64,000 nucleotides of DNA from assembly GCF_036785885.1 (NCBI RefSeq), contig NC_092312.1, positions 11,922,001 through 11,986,000 on the forward strand. Direction: 5' to 3'. The notes under the pieces were generated by a model, which ran no database searches, had not been told where the DNA came from, and was given only the letters and a program-made list of their open reading frames with translations. This stretch comes from Coffea arabica. Taxonomy: Eukaryota; Streptophyta; Magnoliopsida; Gentianales; Rubiaceae. How positions within the stretch are numbered: the first letter of the stretch is position 1; each line of letters opens with the position of its first letter. Shown in pieces: positions 32,690 through 45,093 of this stretch. The position numbers were made by a program, and so were the translations under genes.

Positions 32690-35587
32690 TCTTGTATGTT
32701 TGTCGGCAAGCATTAGATTCTTCATAAGACAAATGGTGTCGGGTTGGGCAGCCCTATATGTGTCCTTATATATGTTAAATTCATTTTTTACCCTTTAAAC
32801 AATTTATCATTTTTTTAGTTGGTCAAATGAAAGCTTTTACTTCTACAACCGGTATCCAACCACTACATCTGAAATCGTGCCACTTCTTCTAAGTAGGATC
32901 CAACGGCTATATTGCACACAAGTCCATCTTATGGTTCAAATTAAATTTCTACCACAACAGACAAAAGAATTATTTCTGTGCTGAAGTGATATCCCATTTT
33001 GGACCAAGTTGTGGACCTCATCATTAGTTGGAAAATTAGTTAAAGTACGTGTTATCTTAGGGCCTATATTTGTATATACGAAGTTCTGTACGTACCATGT
33101 ACACTTTTCATTTCTTTTATACATACATGTTTTGTTTTTTTCTTCATCTCTTTTCTGGACACGTTTAATTTTTTTCCCCCTCTTAATGGCAGAATCTACT
33201 GAGTACTACCAGTACATATTCAATCTTGATCACCACCCATTTCTATCGCCAACATTTAGCGGTCTTGCCTACAAATTGCGGTTAAGCCCAGCAAAATTAA
33301 TAACTTGATAGTAAACATGATCTATTTGCAGAAATTAGCTGATGAAGTTTTGATCTAATGACTAAAGTTATGGTTTCAAAAATTAAAAGTTTCCTTCTTG
33401 CTCGTTTCTTAAGTATCATCTTTTCTCCGTTGAAAAGGCGTTTCTTTGAAAAGTTTACACGTTAAAAGTGGGATTTGGAGCACATGTGATTGTATTATGT
33501 CCAGTTCCGTCTTATAATTATATTTGTTATGATATTTGATGTATAATTATATTACGTTATTATGCGAAATATATATATGAAATATTTTATTCATTTACAC
33601 CAACATTTTTACAAATATGACAATATTATGCAATTGTGCATTAAATAATGTAAAGTATACTTCAACCTCACAAAACCTGATGAAATCACAATTGCCACCC
33701 CCCTTCCCCCCCCGCGCGCGGGCGCGCCTCAGCTCCGTGATTGCATTCACCATTTCTTGCGGAAGTTCCCGCGTTAAAAGATGATGCATTCAGGGTTAGA
33801 CCAAACATTGAGTGCTTAAATTAATTTGTCATTGAATGAACCTATTCAATTTCTTTCAAATAATTCACCACTCTAATATTTCTTAGATGCTAGACAGCTA
33901 AATAGCCCTTTAAGCTGAAAAAAAAAACAAGCCACATGACGAAGAGGATAGCCAGTTCACAGTTGCAGAGTTTTCACATAAATGGTAGCATTATTCACTT
34001 TCATTCTTCGGGTTTTGTGGCATTGAAAACGCAGGAAGAGCATGATGTGTTTTCGAATCTAAGTTGCCAAACCACATTAAAGTCATTGGATTCTAATTTC
34101 CTGAAGAGGGTACATGAAAAAGAAAAAAAAAAGTAAGTTGAAACTTGCAGATTGCGACCTCGCAAGCCGTGCAGTGAACAAAATTCATCAACCCCACCTC
34201 TGCATGTGAAAGTAACAAGCCACATGTACTGTTCCGTGATTCACTATCAAGAACAAACACTATTTGAGGCAAGTTTAATGGGATTATTGCAGCAGCCTTA
34301 CCTCAAAGTCTTTTCTGTCTTTCATTTTCTTCTTCTTTCCTAGCCTGTAGTAAGTTACAGTGCTATTTTCTGAAATTTTTGGTGAAGTTACAAAGTACAA
34401 ACAACGTTATAAAATATGAGTGAGCCTCCCTCAGTTTTCCTGTCTTATTAAAATGGTCTTTCTAGAATTGAAATGTTTGTTTATATCGTCATCAATACAT
34501 TTGTGTAATATTTAGACAGAAAAAGGAGGTCAGTAATTTTTTGGAATATTGGGTGCATAGCCACACAAATGCTATAGCTCTTGAGAAAATGTGGTCAGTA
34601 ATTTTTTTTTAATTTTTGCCTCAATGTCGGTGACATCATAGAACACTGCATCATCTAATCGAAAAATTAGTTGGCTTCTCAATACAATGAATCCTTAAAA
34701 AACTAATTTTAGTTTTTCTGCTATAACTTATAAGCCTCATTTGATAACTCGATTCAGCACTTAAATTTAATAGGTTCGCACCTTGATATGTTCAAATGTA
34801 TTTGATAACTAAACATAGAATGTTTTTAATTAATTAAATGACTCTGAATTGCTTAAGCAAAACTTATTCTATAAAATAAGTGATAAGTTGTTCACTTATC
34901 ATTTGAATATGCTAAAATGTTAGGATTTTAATATTTAACAATTTAGTAACTCAACATATTTATGTTTCAGATTTCAAATTTTAGATTTTAATTTTATGAA
35001 ACACACCCTTAGTATCAAACTGCTTGTTGGAATTATCAATTTATCATGACATATATAACGATTATTAGTCCATGCAAAATAAATGAATACAAGTCACCTT
35101 ATTATATGATCCAACATCCATATATGTATGTATTTTTTTTTCAGTGTAAGTAGGCGTGTGTATGTTTTATTTTTTTTTCCGAGCCACCAGCTGTCAAGTT
35201 GTATCCAGAGGTGTGTATGACGACCTTACAATGCCCTTATTCGCTATAGAAAAGAGTAGAGTAGAACATAAGATTAGTAGGGAATTTATAATTTTGACCC
35301 TTAAATGGTTATATTTATGGAGTGAGACTGGGAACCAAATAAGTCGTCTTCCTCTGGAATCTGGACTAGATATGTGTACAGTGTAACTTAAGGGTTCAAT
35401 TGTTGGATAAAATATCAGATGGCATTGACATCAAGCGAGGCAGATGTAAATTTTGAGTCTGAATCCTTCGTAGCCTGTCTTTCTCAGGAATTCTCAACAG
35501 CAATATTTTAAGCCTCCCGCAGTATTAAGTAGGCCCGATATGAAGATTAGAGCAAACTCCCACCCTAATATGTCGACTTCAAAGCCC
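32690..35587. other. Intergenic, upstream of the AGP31-like gene
   Basis: AT-rich with a CG-rich palindromic island at 33711-33727 and, at about 34735-35012, sequence with MITE-like ends (CCTCATTTGATAA on the left, GAAACACACCC on the right). No supported gene. Confidence 0.45.
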
Positions 35588-35595
35588 TATAAATA
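35588..35595 (+). promoter_or_regulatory. TATA box of the AGP31-like gene
   Basis: TATAAATA, 86 bp upstream of the ATG at 35674, predicts a short leader. The placement is typical for a strongly expressed plant cell-wall protein gene. Confidence 0.75.
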
Positions 35596-35673
35596 CACTC
35601 CCCAAAGCTTACTAAAACCCACGAACTAAGTCACAAACCACACACCCCCTTCCACTGCCCAGCATTGGCCATC

Positions 35674-37526
35674 ATGGCTTCTTTCTCAGCCAAAATCCCT
35701 GTTCTCATGCAGCTCTCAATGCTTCTGCTCATAAGCTCATCAGTTTTTGCTGACCAGCATGAACATTCCAAATGGCCAGCACATCCACCAGCTGAAGCCC
35801 CTGAACACCACAAGGGTCACCACCACCACCACCACCACCACCCCCCAACCTACCCTCCAGCGAAGCCTCCGGTTCATCCACCGGTTAAGCCTCCAGTGCA
35901 CCCTCCCGTGAAGCCTCCGGTTCATCCACCAGTGTACCCTCCCGTGGAGCCTCCAGTTCATCCACCGGTTAAGCCTCCAGTGCACCCTCCCGTGAAGCCT
36001 CCGGTTCATCCACCAGTGTACCCTCCCGTGAAGCCTCCAGTTCATCCACCGGTTAAGCCTCCAGTACACCCACCGGTTAAGCCTCCAGTGCACCCTCCCG
36101 TGAAGCCTCCGGTTCATCCACCAGTGTACCCTCCCGTGAAGCCTCCAGTTCATCCACCGGTTAAGCCTCCAGTACACCCACCGGTTAAGCCTCCAGTGCA
36201 CCCTCCCGTGAAGCCTCCGGTTCATCCACCAGTGTACCCTCCCGTGAAGCCTCCAGTTCATCCACCGGTTAAGCCTCCAGTGCACCCTCCCGTGAAGCCT
36301 CCAGTACACCCACCAGTGTACCCTCCCGTGAAGCCTCCAGTTCATCCACCGGTTAAGCCTCCAGTGCACCCTCCCGTGAAGCCTCCAGTACACCCACCGG
36401 TTAAGCCTCCAGTGCACCCTCCCGTGAAGCCTCCGGTTCATCCACCAGTATACCCTCCCGTGAAGCCTCCAGTTCATCCACCGGTTAAGCCTCCAGTGCA
36501 CCCTCCCGTGAAGCCTCCAGTACACCCACCGGTTAAGCCTCCAGTGCACCCTCCTGTGAAGCCTCCAGTTAAGCCTCCAGTGTACCCTCCCGTGAAGCCT
36601 CCAGTCCACCCTCCGGTAAGGAAGCTTGTGGCGGTACAAGGAGTTGTTTATTGCAAGACCTGCAGTTATGCTGGTTTTAATCCCAAGGCAGCTGTGCCTC
36701 TCCAGGGTACGTCCATAACGCTACTTTAAACATCCCCTTTTCACAATTTTCCGTTCTTCTTTTAGGTGTTTTTTTCTTATGCTTTTTAGCTTAGGAACTT
36801 GTAGAGGACAGCATTTCGTGAGTACCACAAAGTATTGTTCCAAAAGATACTACTCTCTCGTGCACCCTTTCATTTTGCCCTTTTATTCCAAAACAATCCT
36901 GAGCTACAATGTCATGCACAAGAACTGATTCGTGTTGCTCAAACAAAAGAAGCCGAAACCAAGAAACCTTGAAGAATCGAAATGCTACAATTGGAATAAG
37001 GAAATAGAGTTTGTCACGTGGGCCTGTTGTTAAAAGTCATAAACCTTCATGACACTAAAGTGAGCTAAACGACAAAAATCAAAGAATGTTCGCGCATGGT
37101 TAGGAAAGAAGGAATGGCTAATAATTTGTTTGACCGAGTCTTTTTTACGTTTTTTTTTTTGGTGAATTACTCTGGGACTTCATGATGTATTGTTACTGTG
37201 GAATTGCAGGTGCTGTGGTGAGAGTTAGATGTCATAATACCCGGTTTAAGCCTGTGGTGGCAGAAGGCAAGACAGACAAGAATGGTTACTTCTTGATCGT
37301 GCCAGAGATGGTGACCAGCGTCGCTGCCAGCACTTGTAAGGCGTATCTAGTGAAATCGCCCTCCATGAAGTGCAGCGCTCCGACAAATCTCAATTATGGA
37401 TCGACGGGAGCAGGCTTAATGCCAAATCCAGCTCACAAGCCCAATCCTTTGGCACCAAAATATGCCCTGTACAATGTTGGACCTTTTGCCTTTGGACCAG
37501 CAAAGCTGACCCCATGCCATCGTTGA
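35674..37526 (+). CDS. Non-classical arabinogalactan protein, AGP31-like (proline/histidine-rich, PAC domain)
   Basis: Exon 1 is 35674-36706 and exon 2 is 37210-37526. The phase-1 intron runs from G|GTACGT to TTGCAG, and the product is 449 aa. Residues 1-26 are a signal peptide ending SSVFA. A His run (eight consecutive His) follows, then about 270 residues of PPVHPPVKPP repeats with PPVYPP inserted at intervals. From RKLVAVQG onward is a Cys-rich Ole e 1-like / PAC domain (VYCKTC, RCH, CKAYL, KCSAPT), ending FGPAKLTPCHR. The architecture matches AGP30/AGP31-type extracellular proteins, whose prolines are hydroxylated and glycosylated and which bind wall polysaccharides. The first ATG after the TATA box is used. 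The repeat DNA is highly homogenised (about 84-bp modules), so copy number may vary or be misassembled. Confidence 0.93.
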
Positions 37527-39058
37527 GATTCCTCCAGCATTGATCTCTGAATTGTCAAGTCTTCAGTATTTCAGCCATGTCAAAGCCTATGAAGTGTGTT
37601 ACAGCTCTCCTTTTTTTTTTTTTTTTTGGGTTAAATTTGGGTCCTGCTCTTTAATAAGTTATGCCCACTGTCAAAAGTGCCAGTCTGCAAGTCTGCAGTG
37701 TGGGAATTGAAAAATTACTGTATTGCTATGGTAATGCAGTATTAAAATTACTGTTGGGCTTATTATTTTTTATGTTCAGAATTACTGTATTCTCAAGTTG
37801 TATTGAAATATTTTGGAATGTAACACTATGGTATTAAAATAATATTATGTCCGTCGTACTATTAATGTCATATTTTTATTTTTTCGAATGTTTCAAAAAG
37901 GAATCACTCTCTAAAAATTAACATCATGTTTTATTAGTCTTTTCACCTTGTCGACGTTTTCCACCCTTCCAATGCATTCCTCATGCTTTTAAATTATGAA
38001 TTTGAGAATAACATATTGTAAAGTCACCCAAATCTAACTCCTCCGAATACAATGGAGCTGGTTACAATGATTACATGTTCTGTCAAAGAGCTGGTTTCTC
38101 GACAAACGAATCAAATTATGGAACCGATGGAGGAGTACTTTTATTTGTGAATGAAAGAGAATTGCTGATTTGATACTCTACTATTCTTTTTCTTAGTAAA
38201 TTATTAACCTTTGTGAGTCAACTGGGGCATTCTTAAATTATTACAAACCTAAAGCTGAGTAGTCAATTAGCGTACAACTGCACCAATTGTGGGGGACATA
38301 GATCCGACTTTTTCTGCAGCTGAACCTTTTGAAGCATGAACAGCTGGATATTGCCACGCTACAAAGTAAAAATCAAATTAATCCTCTGCAGACTGCTGCA
38401 TTACCCATTAACGACAGTTAAGTTCAAGAAGGTTCACCAGTCCAGTGTCCTTTCCTTGGATGCCAATCATCTCCATAAAATTTGTTGGATGTTTGTTTGC
38501 TTTTTGGCTATGTACTCTCCCTGTCAGCGTGCCATCAAAGCAAAGGCACGTCGGGTTTTTCAAGGTAGGCTCTGAACGGTGAATGCCAGCCGATTTTGCC
38601 ATTCAGGGGATCCAAAGATTCCTGCTTTCTCTTCTCCTTGCAGGCAACCATTAACAATTTCGAGAAGGCCATTTGCGTTATGATCAATGTGAAAAAGTGT
38701 GGGGAATAATTTTGGATGAGAACGCGTTGGTACCCTACTAGTGCTGGCTGGTAGAGGGGCAATCCGTATTTGCTACCCCAGATTCTTGATAGCATGCTAC
38801 GGTGCTTATTGGTTTTTTATGAACGCTCTCTGATATTGCTTGAGAACGCTCTCTGCAAAATGTACACGAGTTTGTAAAATATTTTTTATGAAACAATATT
38901 GGTTTTTTTTTTTTGGCTAGAAACTGGAGATTGTTCTAACCCAATACGAAAAGAGAATAATCAATTATCAGAGGTAACCGTCATAAAATGGAAATGTTAC
39001 AGGGATTTTGATTTAGAAAAAACAAAAAAGAAAAGGAAAAAAGAGATGTATGTCCGTC
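37527..39058. other. AGP31-like 3' flank and intergenic DNA
   Basis: Probable 3' UTR to about 37760 with a T run at 37610-37627, then AT-rich sequence. Overlapping frames at 38336-38795 on both strands have no recognisable domain. Confidence 0.45.
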
Positions 39059-39288
39059 CATATATCACTTGAAATTCTCGGTGACATGTTTTTCTATGCC
39101 AATTCAATGCCACCTATAGTATTGCGCCAAGTGTCCCATTATTATTTACACTTTAATTTTTTAATAATTCAACTTAGTTTGGTTTAACACAAGTGTAAAT
39201 AATAACAGGACACTTGACACAATATTATAGGTGGCATTGGGTTGGCATAAAAAACATGTCATCGAGGATCCCAAGTGGTCCACATATA
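39059..39288. mobile_element. Foldback MITE, about 230 bp
   Basis: The two halves are inverted copies over roughly 100 bp: GTGACATGTTTTTC, AATGCCACCTATA and AAGTGTCC-TTATTATTTACAC on the left recur reversed on the right. Only about 40 bp separate the arms. No coding capacity. Confidence 0.85.
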
Positions 39289-40144
39289 GGCCATAGCTCG
39301 TTAATTTGCTAGAAGCTTTGTAAGGGCATTGACATCCTTATTTACCAAATGTAACTTTGATAACAGTCACAATTAAGAAAAAGAGATTACATCTGAGCGA
39401 GCGACCAATAAATCTAACTTTCTATCAGAAAAAAAAAAGAATAATCTAACTGCTTTTTCAATAAGTCTAACTTCAAAGGACAAAGGACCTTTTTATAAAG
39501 TTTAATATTCTCCCCGCCGTAACTCAATATTCTCAAGGCGTTAAAAATACGAAGTCCTTAAATTCTTCTGCTCAGATTTGCCTTCAAGTTGTGATTTTCC
39601 ACCCTAGCAGTAAACTTAGGTCACAGATTCTCGGTCGAAACACCTTATTCTCAAGTCTAGTGCTTCATGGAAAGGAATAAATTCTGCGACTTGAGAATGA
39701 AGTGTAGACAGGCATGCCGAAGGCCAATATAGCCCTCCAGACGAAGTTTTTTTTTTTTTTTTTTCATTAACCATAGCAATTTCAATTACATTCACGATTG
39801 TAGGCTTATATAACTCCAAAGGGTTCAAAGAAAATCAGGACCGAAAGGAAAAATGGGAAGATTACTCGACCAGCTATCCCTAGCCATTGACGGTCCTATG
39901 GATCCTCAAGTTTACTGGCGGTTTTTAGATAACCTTTTGGATCTGCGGAATCCACAAAAGAGAGGTAGTATAAGATCCAAATCACAATGGTTGTTGTTGT
40001 AAATTGCAGTCTTAAAAATAGAATGCGTTCATTCATGTCAGCTTGTACAATGACAACCGTGCATGTGTAACCATTCCAACTGTTACGTACTGGTATATGA
40101 TTTGTGAGGTTCTTGCATGCATGTTGTAGTGGGACCCACCCACG
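39289..40144. other. Intergenic, no gene seen
   Basis: A T run at 39747-39764 and short minus-strand frames without family features. Confidence 0.45.
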
Positions 40145-42257
40145 TGTCGGTTCGAGCATGAAGACATGGCAAGTCGGGTAGGTCAGCTCGGGAAAATAAA
40201 AGGCCAGTTCGCGCAAGGCCGCCGATTCCCAGCTGGATGGGCTTGATGGGCCGTGGCACCCGAACTTGTCGGAACCGACAGACGGATCCCTAGAAAGACT
40301 CTCTCTCTACCAGGACTCATAGTCCTATAAGGAAACTACTACCCAGAACTCTATAAATACAACACAATAGACACTACAAGAAAATTGGTCATTAGTGATA
40401 AGTCATTTTTGTCACAATAAAATTAAAAGTCGTCACTGATAACTTTTATTGACAACTTTCTAGTCGTCACACAGTCGTCGCTGAAGGCCCGTTGGTAAAA
40501 GTACATGTGACGACCCTAAAAGTCGTCAGTGAATCAAACTATTTTGTGACAACTGGTATCGTCAATAATTGTTGTAATTTTAGTGATGACACAGTATCAT
40601 GTCAATGATGTACAAAGTAATGTCGTCACTAAAACTAATCCATAGTTGTCATTGGTATAGATTAATTATTGACAACTTTTGTTGTCACTAAACACTTTTT
40701 AATTCTATGACAATAGGTTGTTATCAATGTAGAATTTTAATTCAGTGACAACACTTTATCACTATGAAATTTGAAGATTTTCCTGATACAATTATATCTA
40801 AAAATGGCAAAAAATGACAATGCTTGATAATTAACAGATGAAGGCATCCAATACATTACGAAATGCCAAAATATCATATCAAATATTCGAATATCATAAT
40901 GAAGTTCAACAACACCCTACAAATAGTTTGATAAGTGGTATTTGGCCTAAACTTCACATATAAGTCAAGGTAGCTTTACAAAAAAAATCCAAGTCCCAAA
41001 AAAAATATGTGCTGTCAAAACATTTCCTAGGTATAAGATTTTCTTTATAGTTCTTGAGTTAATTAGCAACTCCTGCTGCTTATCTTCTAAAAAGCTAAAA
41101 TGAGCAACATATTTGCAGTGAAGTCCTGCAATTATTAGTTAGTCATAAGCAAAACTTGAGACAAGAAAGAGAACCAAAGAATTTGCAAGAAAATAAGGTA
41201 AATCATTCCTTTGAAGTATAATCTAGACAGTGACTAAATAAGAGCAAAGTAAGAGATAAAGCACTTAGAACATTAGAGTTCAAGAAACACTTCTTTTACT
41301 TCTACTAAATTATTAAGAACTTAGGAAACAATTAATATGCTTATGCTACCATATTAAAAACCAAACAGTGATCCTTCTATGGCTTCGTAGGCTCCATTTG
41401 TATGGTTCATTCAATAGATCATGCATAGCAACTTCAACTTTTCAGATATTGAAAACGATATTATTTACCACTAGACCAAGTTTCGATGACAAATAAAACT
41501 CCAACATATATAGAGATTCTTTGCACCCATTGGTAATGTTTTATTGATTTTAATAACAAAAATTTGATGCATCTAATATTTTAGTGAAACTGTGTAAAAT
41601 AATGAAAAAGATGCTCCATTATAAATCAAAGCTTTAGACTATGAGGTGAACTAGTACATTCACTAACCAACCTACTTTCAATTTTCAAAAGTTCTAATAG
41701 CAAATATCTCATGCTAGTAGCTTTAATAGCATAAAAGTAAGTAATTATCAAGAAAAGTATGCATTAGATGTCATGAAATATCAGATTATGAAATTTCTTT
41801 TTTACTAGTTAGATTAGAGACCATTTGTAGCTTGGTTATATGCAAATGTCTCCAAAAACAAATTGAAAATTGTCACTTTTATAGAAACTTGGTTGATAAG
41901 ACCCAACTATTTGAAACAAGTATAGCATAGATAGAAAGGAGTATAAAATTACCCCAAAAACAACACTATAATTGAAAATTCCATAGCAAGGACCAATAGA
42001 AAAATAATAAATTGTTTCATTCATGTACCAAGATTTGGGATTATTACAGCTTACAAGCTTTCATACTAAGCATCAAGAAGAAGCAAAAATATAATATGTT
42101 ATCTCTGATCAATAAAATTAAGGTACAACAATTCTATTAATCTTATTCCTCTTACTCATCGCCTACATTAAAGAAGTGAAAGGATTAATCAAATTCAACA
42201 AAATATAGCATGTATGGTACTAAGAAATAGTAATTGAAAAACAATCAGGCCATTTAC

Positions 42258-42803
42258 CTTAAATTCAGGACTGCAAAAGTAGTTACAAAGGAAACTCCAA
42301 TCATTTTCTACCACATATGCAAGATGATTTGCTAGTGCTTCCTCCATTATCCCAGATTGTTTGAAGATCTTATCAAATGTATAATGCCGACTTCGGTATT
42401 GTGAATTTAGTTGCTTAAGCAATGCTGACTTAATATCTTGACATTCATCATGAGTGAAACTATTCTGAAATATGAAGTTCGATCATACCAAAATTAGTAA
42501 AAAATGATACAACTTGATAAGTCAAGTGGAAAATTGTGTCTCTCCTATGAAGTTAACTTACATTAGTGAGTTTCAGCATTGTTTCTCTGTCAACTTCTTC
42601 AAGCTTAGACCATTTTGGTGCTTTTCATTTCCCATATTTTTGAATCACACAACTTGCCTCTGAGATAAACTTTTGAGCACCTTCTCCAATTATTTTTCCA
42701 CTCAATTCTGAGACGTTAACTTTTACTTTCTTTCCAGCCATTTTTTCCTTAAACAATGCAATGTTATGAGTATGACCTCTCTTCCTACTTAAGTTCACAT
42801 GGT
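42258..42803 (-). pseudogene. Remnant of a CACTA accessory protein (TNP1 / Transposase_24-like)
   Basis: Two exons on the minus strand: 42803-42562 and 42464-42258, joined by a GT-AG intron (donor AAT|GTAAGT, acceptor TATTTCAG). The first exon reads RKRGHTHNIALFKEKMAGKK, then VNVSELSGKIIGEGAQKFIS, resembling the conserved 'RGPT...GKK..V.....G.P.G' start of plant En/Spm Transposase_24 proteins (from memory). An in-frame TGA at 42625-42627 interrupts exon 1 after QKYGK. The second exon continues with a helical segment (HYTFDKIFKQSGIMEEALAN) and has a donor at its end. Further exons were not traced. Broken and incomplete. Confidence 0.6.
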
Positions 42804-44579
42804 CTAACCAAAACATATTTAGAAGATTATTAATATAAATAATGAAACATGACATGAGATATATTAAGTTGTAATGCAGTTACAGGTAGATCTTACAAAC
42901 CATTTCCATTGTCATGAAGATCCTTGCTCTCATTAGGTGTATTATTTCCACCAACGGACTGGTTAGATACAACCTGCTACAGTAGGAGGCTCATATGTTT
43001 GCATCTTAACAGATGTAGAAGATGCCAATCCATCCCTTGATGATGTTGCAACAATTTTTTGACTAGCTGATGCAGTATGAACCCATATATTCTAGCCATG
43101 TATACAAGGACATAATCAGTATAAGCAGCTAAATGACAACCTCCTATCGAGACACCGAACCCATGTTAGCAGCTTCAAGCATAGTAAAAAAAAAATACAA
43201 ATCATAGTACAAACAATTTAAGGTTTTGGAGTCTAATTCACATCAAATTGTACATATGTAGATGGATCTAATAAGGCCTGAAACTATGAATTTAAATAGA
43301 ACATTATTGCTCAAAAGTTAAAGGAAAATCAAGCATAGTCAAGCGTAATCTGTGTTTCAGCTAATTAGTGGTAAATGATTTTTAACAACCAGGGATGACT
43401 ATGTTCCAAAGATCATTTTAGCTAATCAAAAGTAATCTATGCTCCAAAGATGACTTTTTAACAAGCAAAAATATAACAGTAAGACAGTAAGAGGATTAAA
43501 TGAGACAAAATAGACCATACAAGATGCTGGACAGATTGCAGAATACTTGAACAAAACATTTGACCATCTTTGGGGACATTTCTACTTGCAAAATTTGAAG
43601 TGTCTTATTCTTTAAAATTCTCTTATTTCCCTCTTCCAACATCTATAACTAAATTCATAATCCTTCCACTAAATTTTATAAACCCTAGACCTGCAAAATA
43701 CCTTTCTCTCTATACCAAAAAAATCCTCCCAAAAGGTATCCCCTAAACAAAAAAACAAACTCAAATCAAACACTTGGTGGACTAAACATAACACCAGAAA
43801 TGCTGGCCAACTACTCACCATTGTGTCAATTCTTGGGCTTACAGTAATTTTCTTCAATGTGGTTGATAATTACCAAACTAGTATTCCGGGGCTTTAGAAC
43901 ATTGGGGACGTTGTAGTTTTGGGCTAAATATATCCCAAAAACCATACCTACCGTGAATGAAAAACAGTCATAATTAATCTCATTCTTGTATTTTTTTTAA
44001 GTTCTTATTGTCTATGGGCTTTTCGGTAATCCGAAGAATTGAGGATGGAAGCTCTAATACATGGAAGAACTAATGCAACGGAGAAGGAGATTATTGCACC
44101 CACAACTTAAATCTTTCTATGAGATTATTGAACCCACAACTCAAACAATCTAAAAGAAAAAAAATTAGTGCAACATAATTGGGGGAAAAATAAGAAAAAC
44201 AATGAGAGATATGAGAGGACTTACCTTAGAGTTAGGGGAGAATGAATCGATTTCAGCTTGGGGAATCCATATTTGGCCGAGAGTTTATGGAAAATGGAGA
44301 GTGTCTTCTCTTCTTTGAGGGATGCGAGATAGAAAAGTGAAAAGTCAGAGTGGGGAGTTTGGGAAAAGGAATGGTGGCTTGTTTCTCTCTGGAGAGTACT
44401 GAGAGTTAAAGGGTGTTTCTTTCTCCCAATTTTCAACAAAAGAGTCCCCGCCAACTTTTTTACTATTTTGCCGTCACAAAGTTTCGGTACTAGTTAATTC
44501 AATCAATTTTGTAACTTTAACTTTTATTTGAATTTACTAACATATTAAATTTTTTGAAAATAATTTACTAATGTATTAT

Positions 44580-45093
44580 TAGGCCTGTCAACGGGTCGGG
44601 TCTAGACCCGGATCCAGACCGGATCCGTGAAATTATTGCGAGTATGGGTAGAGATTTAATTTCGTTTCCCGGATTCGGATCCGTTTTGTAAAAAAAAAAC
44701 AGGTCGGATACGGAATATAGTATTCCGACCCGTATTAGACCCGGATCCGGATATAAAATGAATTAATAATTTAAAATATATATATTTATCAATATAATTT
44801 GATTAGGTTGATGTATTTGAATAAAGTCAATTTGATTTCTTTTCTTATTTGATTTTTTCTTTGCATTAGTTAGAAATTAGTTTACAAATATTTTTTTTTC
44901 TCATTTTTATTAGAAATTATAAATTTTGCTAAATTTGTTCGGGTAGATCCGACCCGGATCCGGGACCCGCCGGATCCGGATCCGGAACATAGAATAAAAG
45001 ACCCGTAGGGTAAACGGGTCGGATCCGGGTCCGGTATAGTAATTCGGGTCCGGGTCATTATTCCGGTCCGGACCCGACCCATTGACAGCCCTA
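44580..45093. mobile_element. Non-autonomous hAT element with perfect 8-bp TSD
   Basis: The TIRs are TAGGCCTGTCAACGGGTCGG and its inverted counterpart CCGACCCATTGACAGCCCTA. The 8-bp duplication TGTATTAT lies at 44572-44579 and 45094-45101. The 514-bp body is built of GGGTCCGG / GGATCCGG words near both ends around an AT-rich middle, with no transposase. The 8-bp duplication points to hAT. It sits inside the CACTA element, so it is younger than that insertion. Confidence 0.9.

Noticed and set aside
35665..35673. Upstream start for the AGP31-like protein
   Set aside because: The extension begins at TTG, not ATG. The first ATG is 35674, which also starts a proper signal peptide.
35740..36639. 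299-codon minus-strand frame rich in Trp, Arg and His
   Set aside because: It is the antisense of the proline repeat of the AGP31-like gene; the periodic DNA keeps all frames open.
44221..44454. 77-codon minus-strand frame near the CACTA right end
   Set aside because: No domain. It may be leader or first-exon sequence of the CACTA gene, but I cannot support it as coding.
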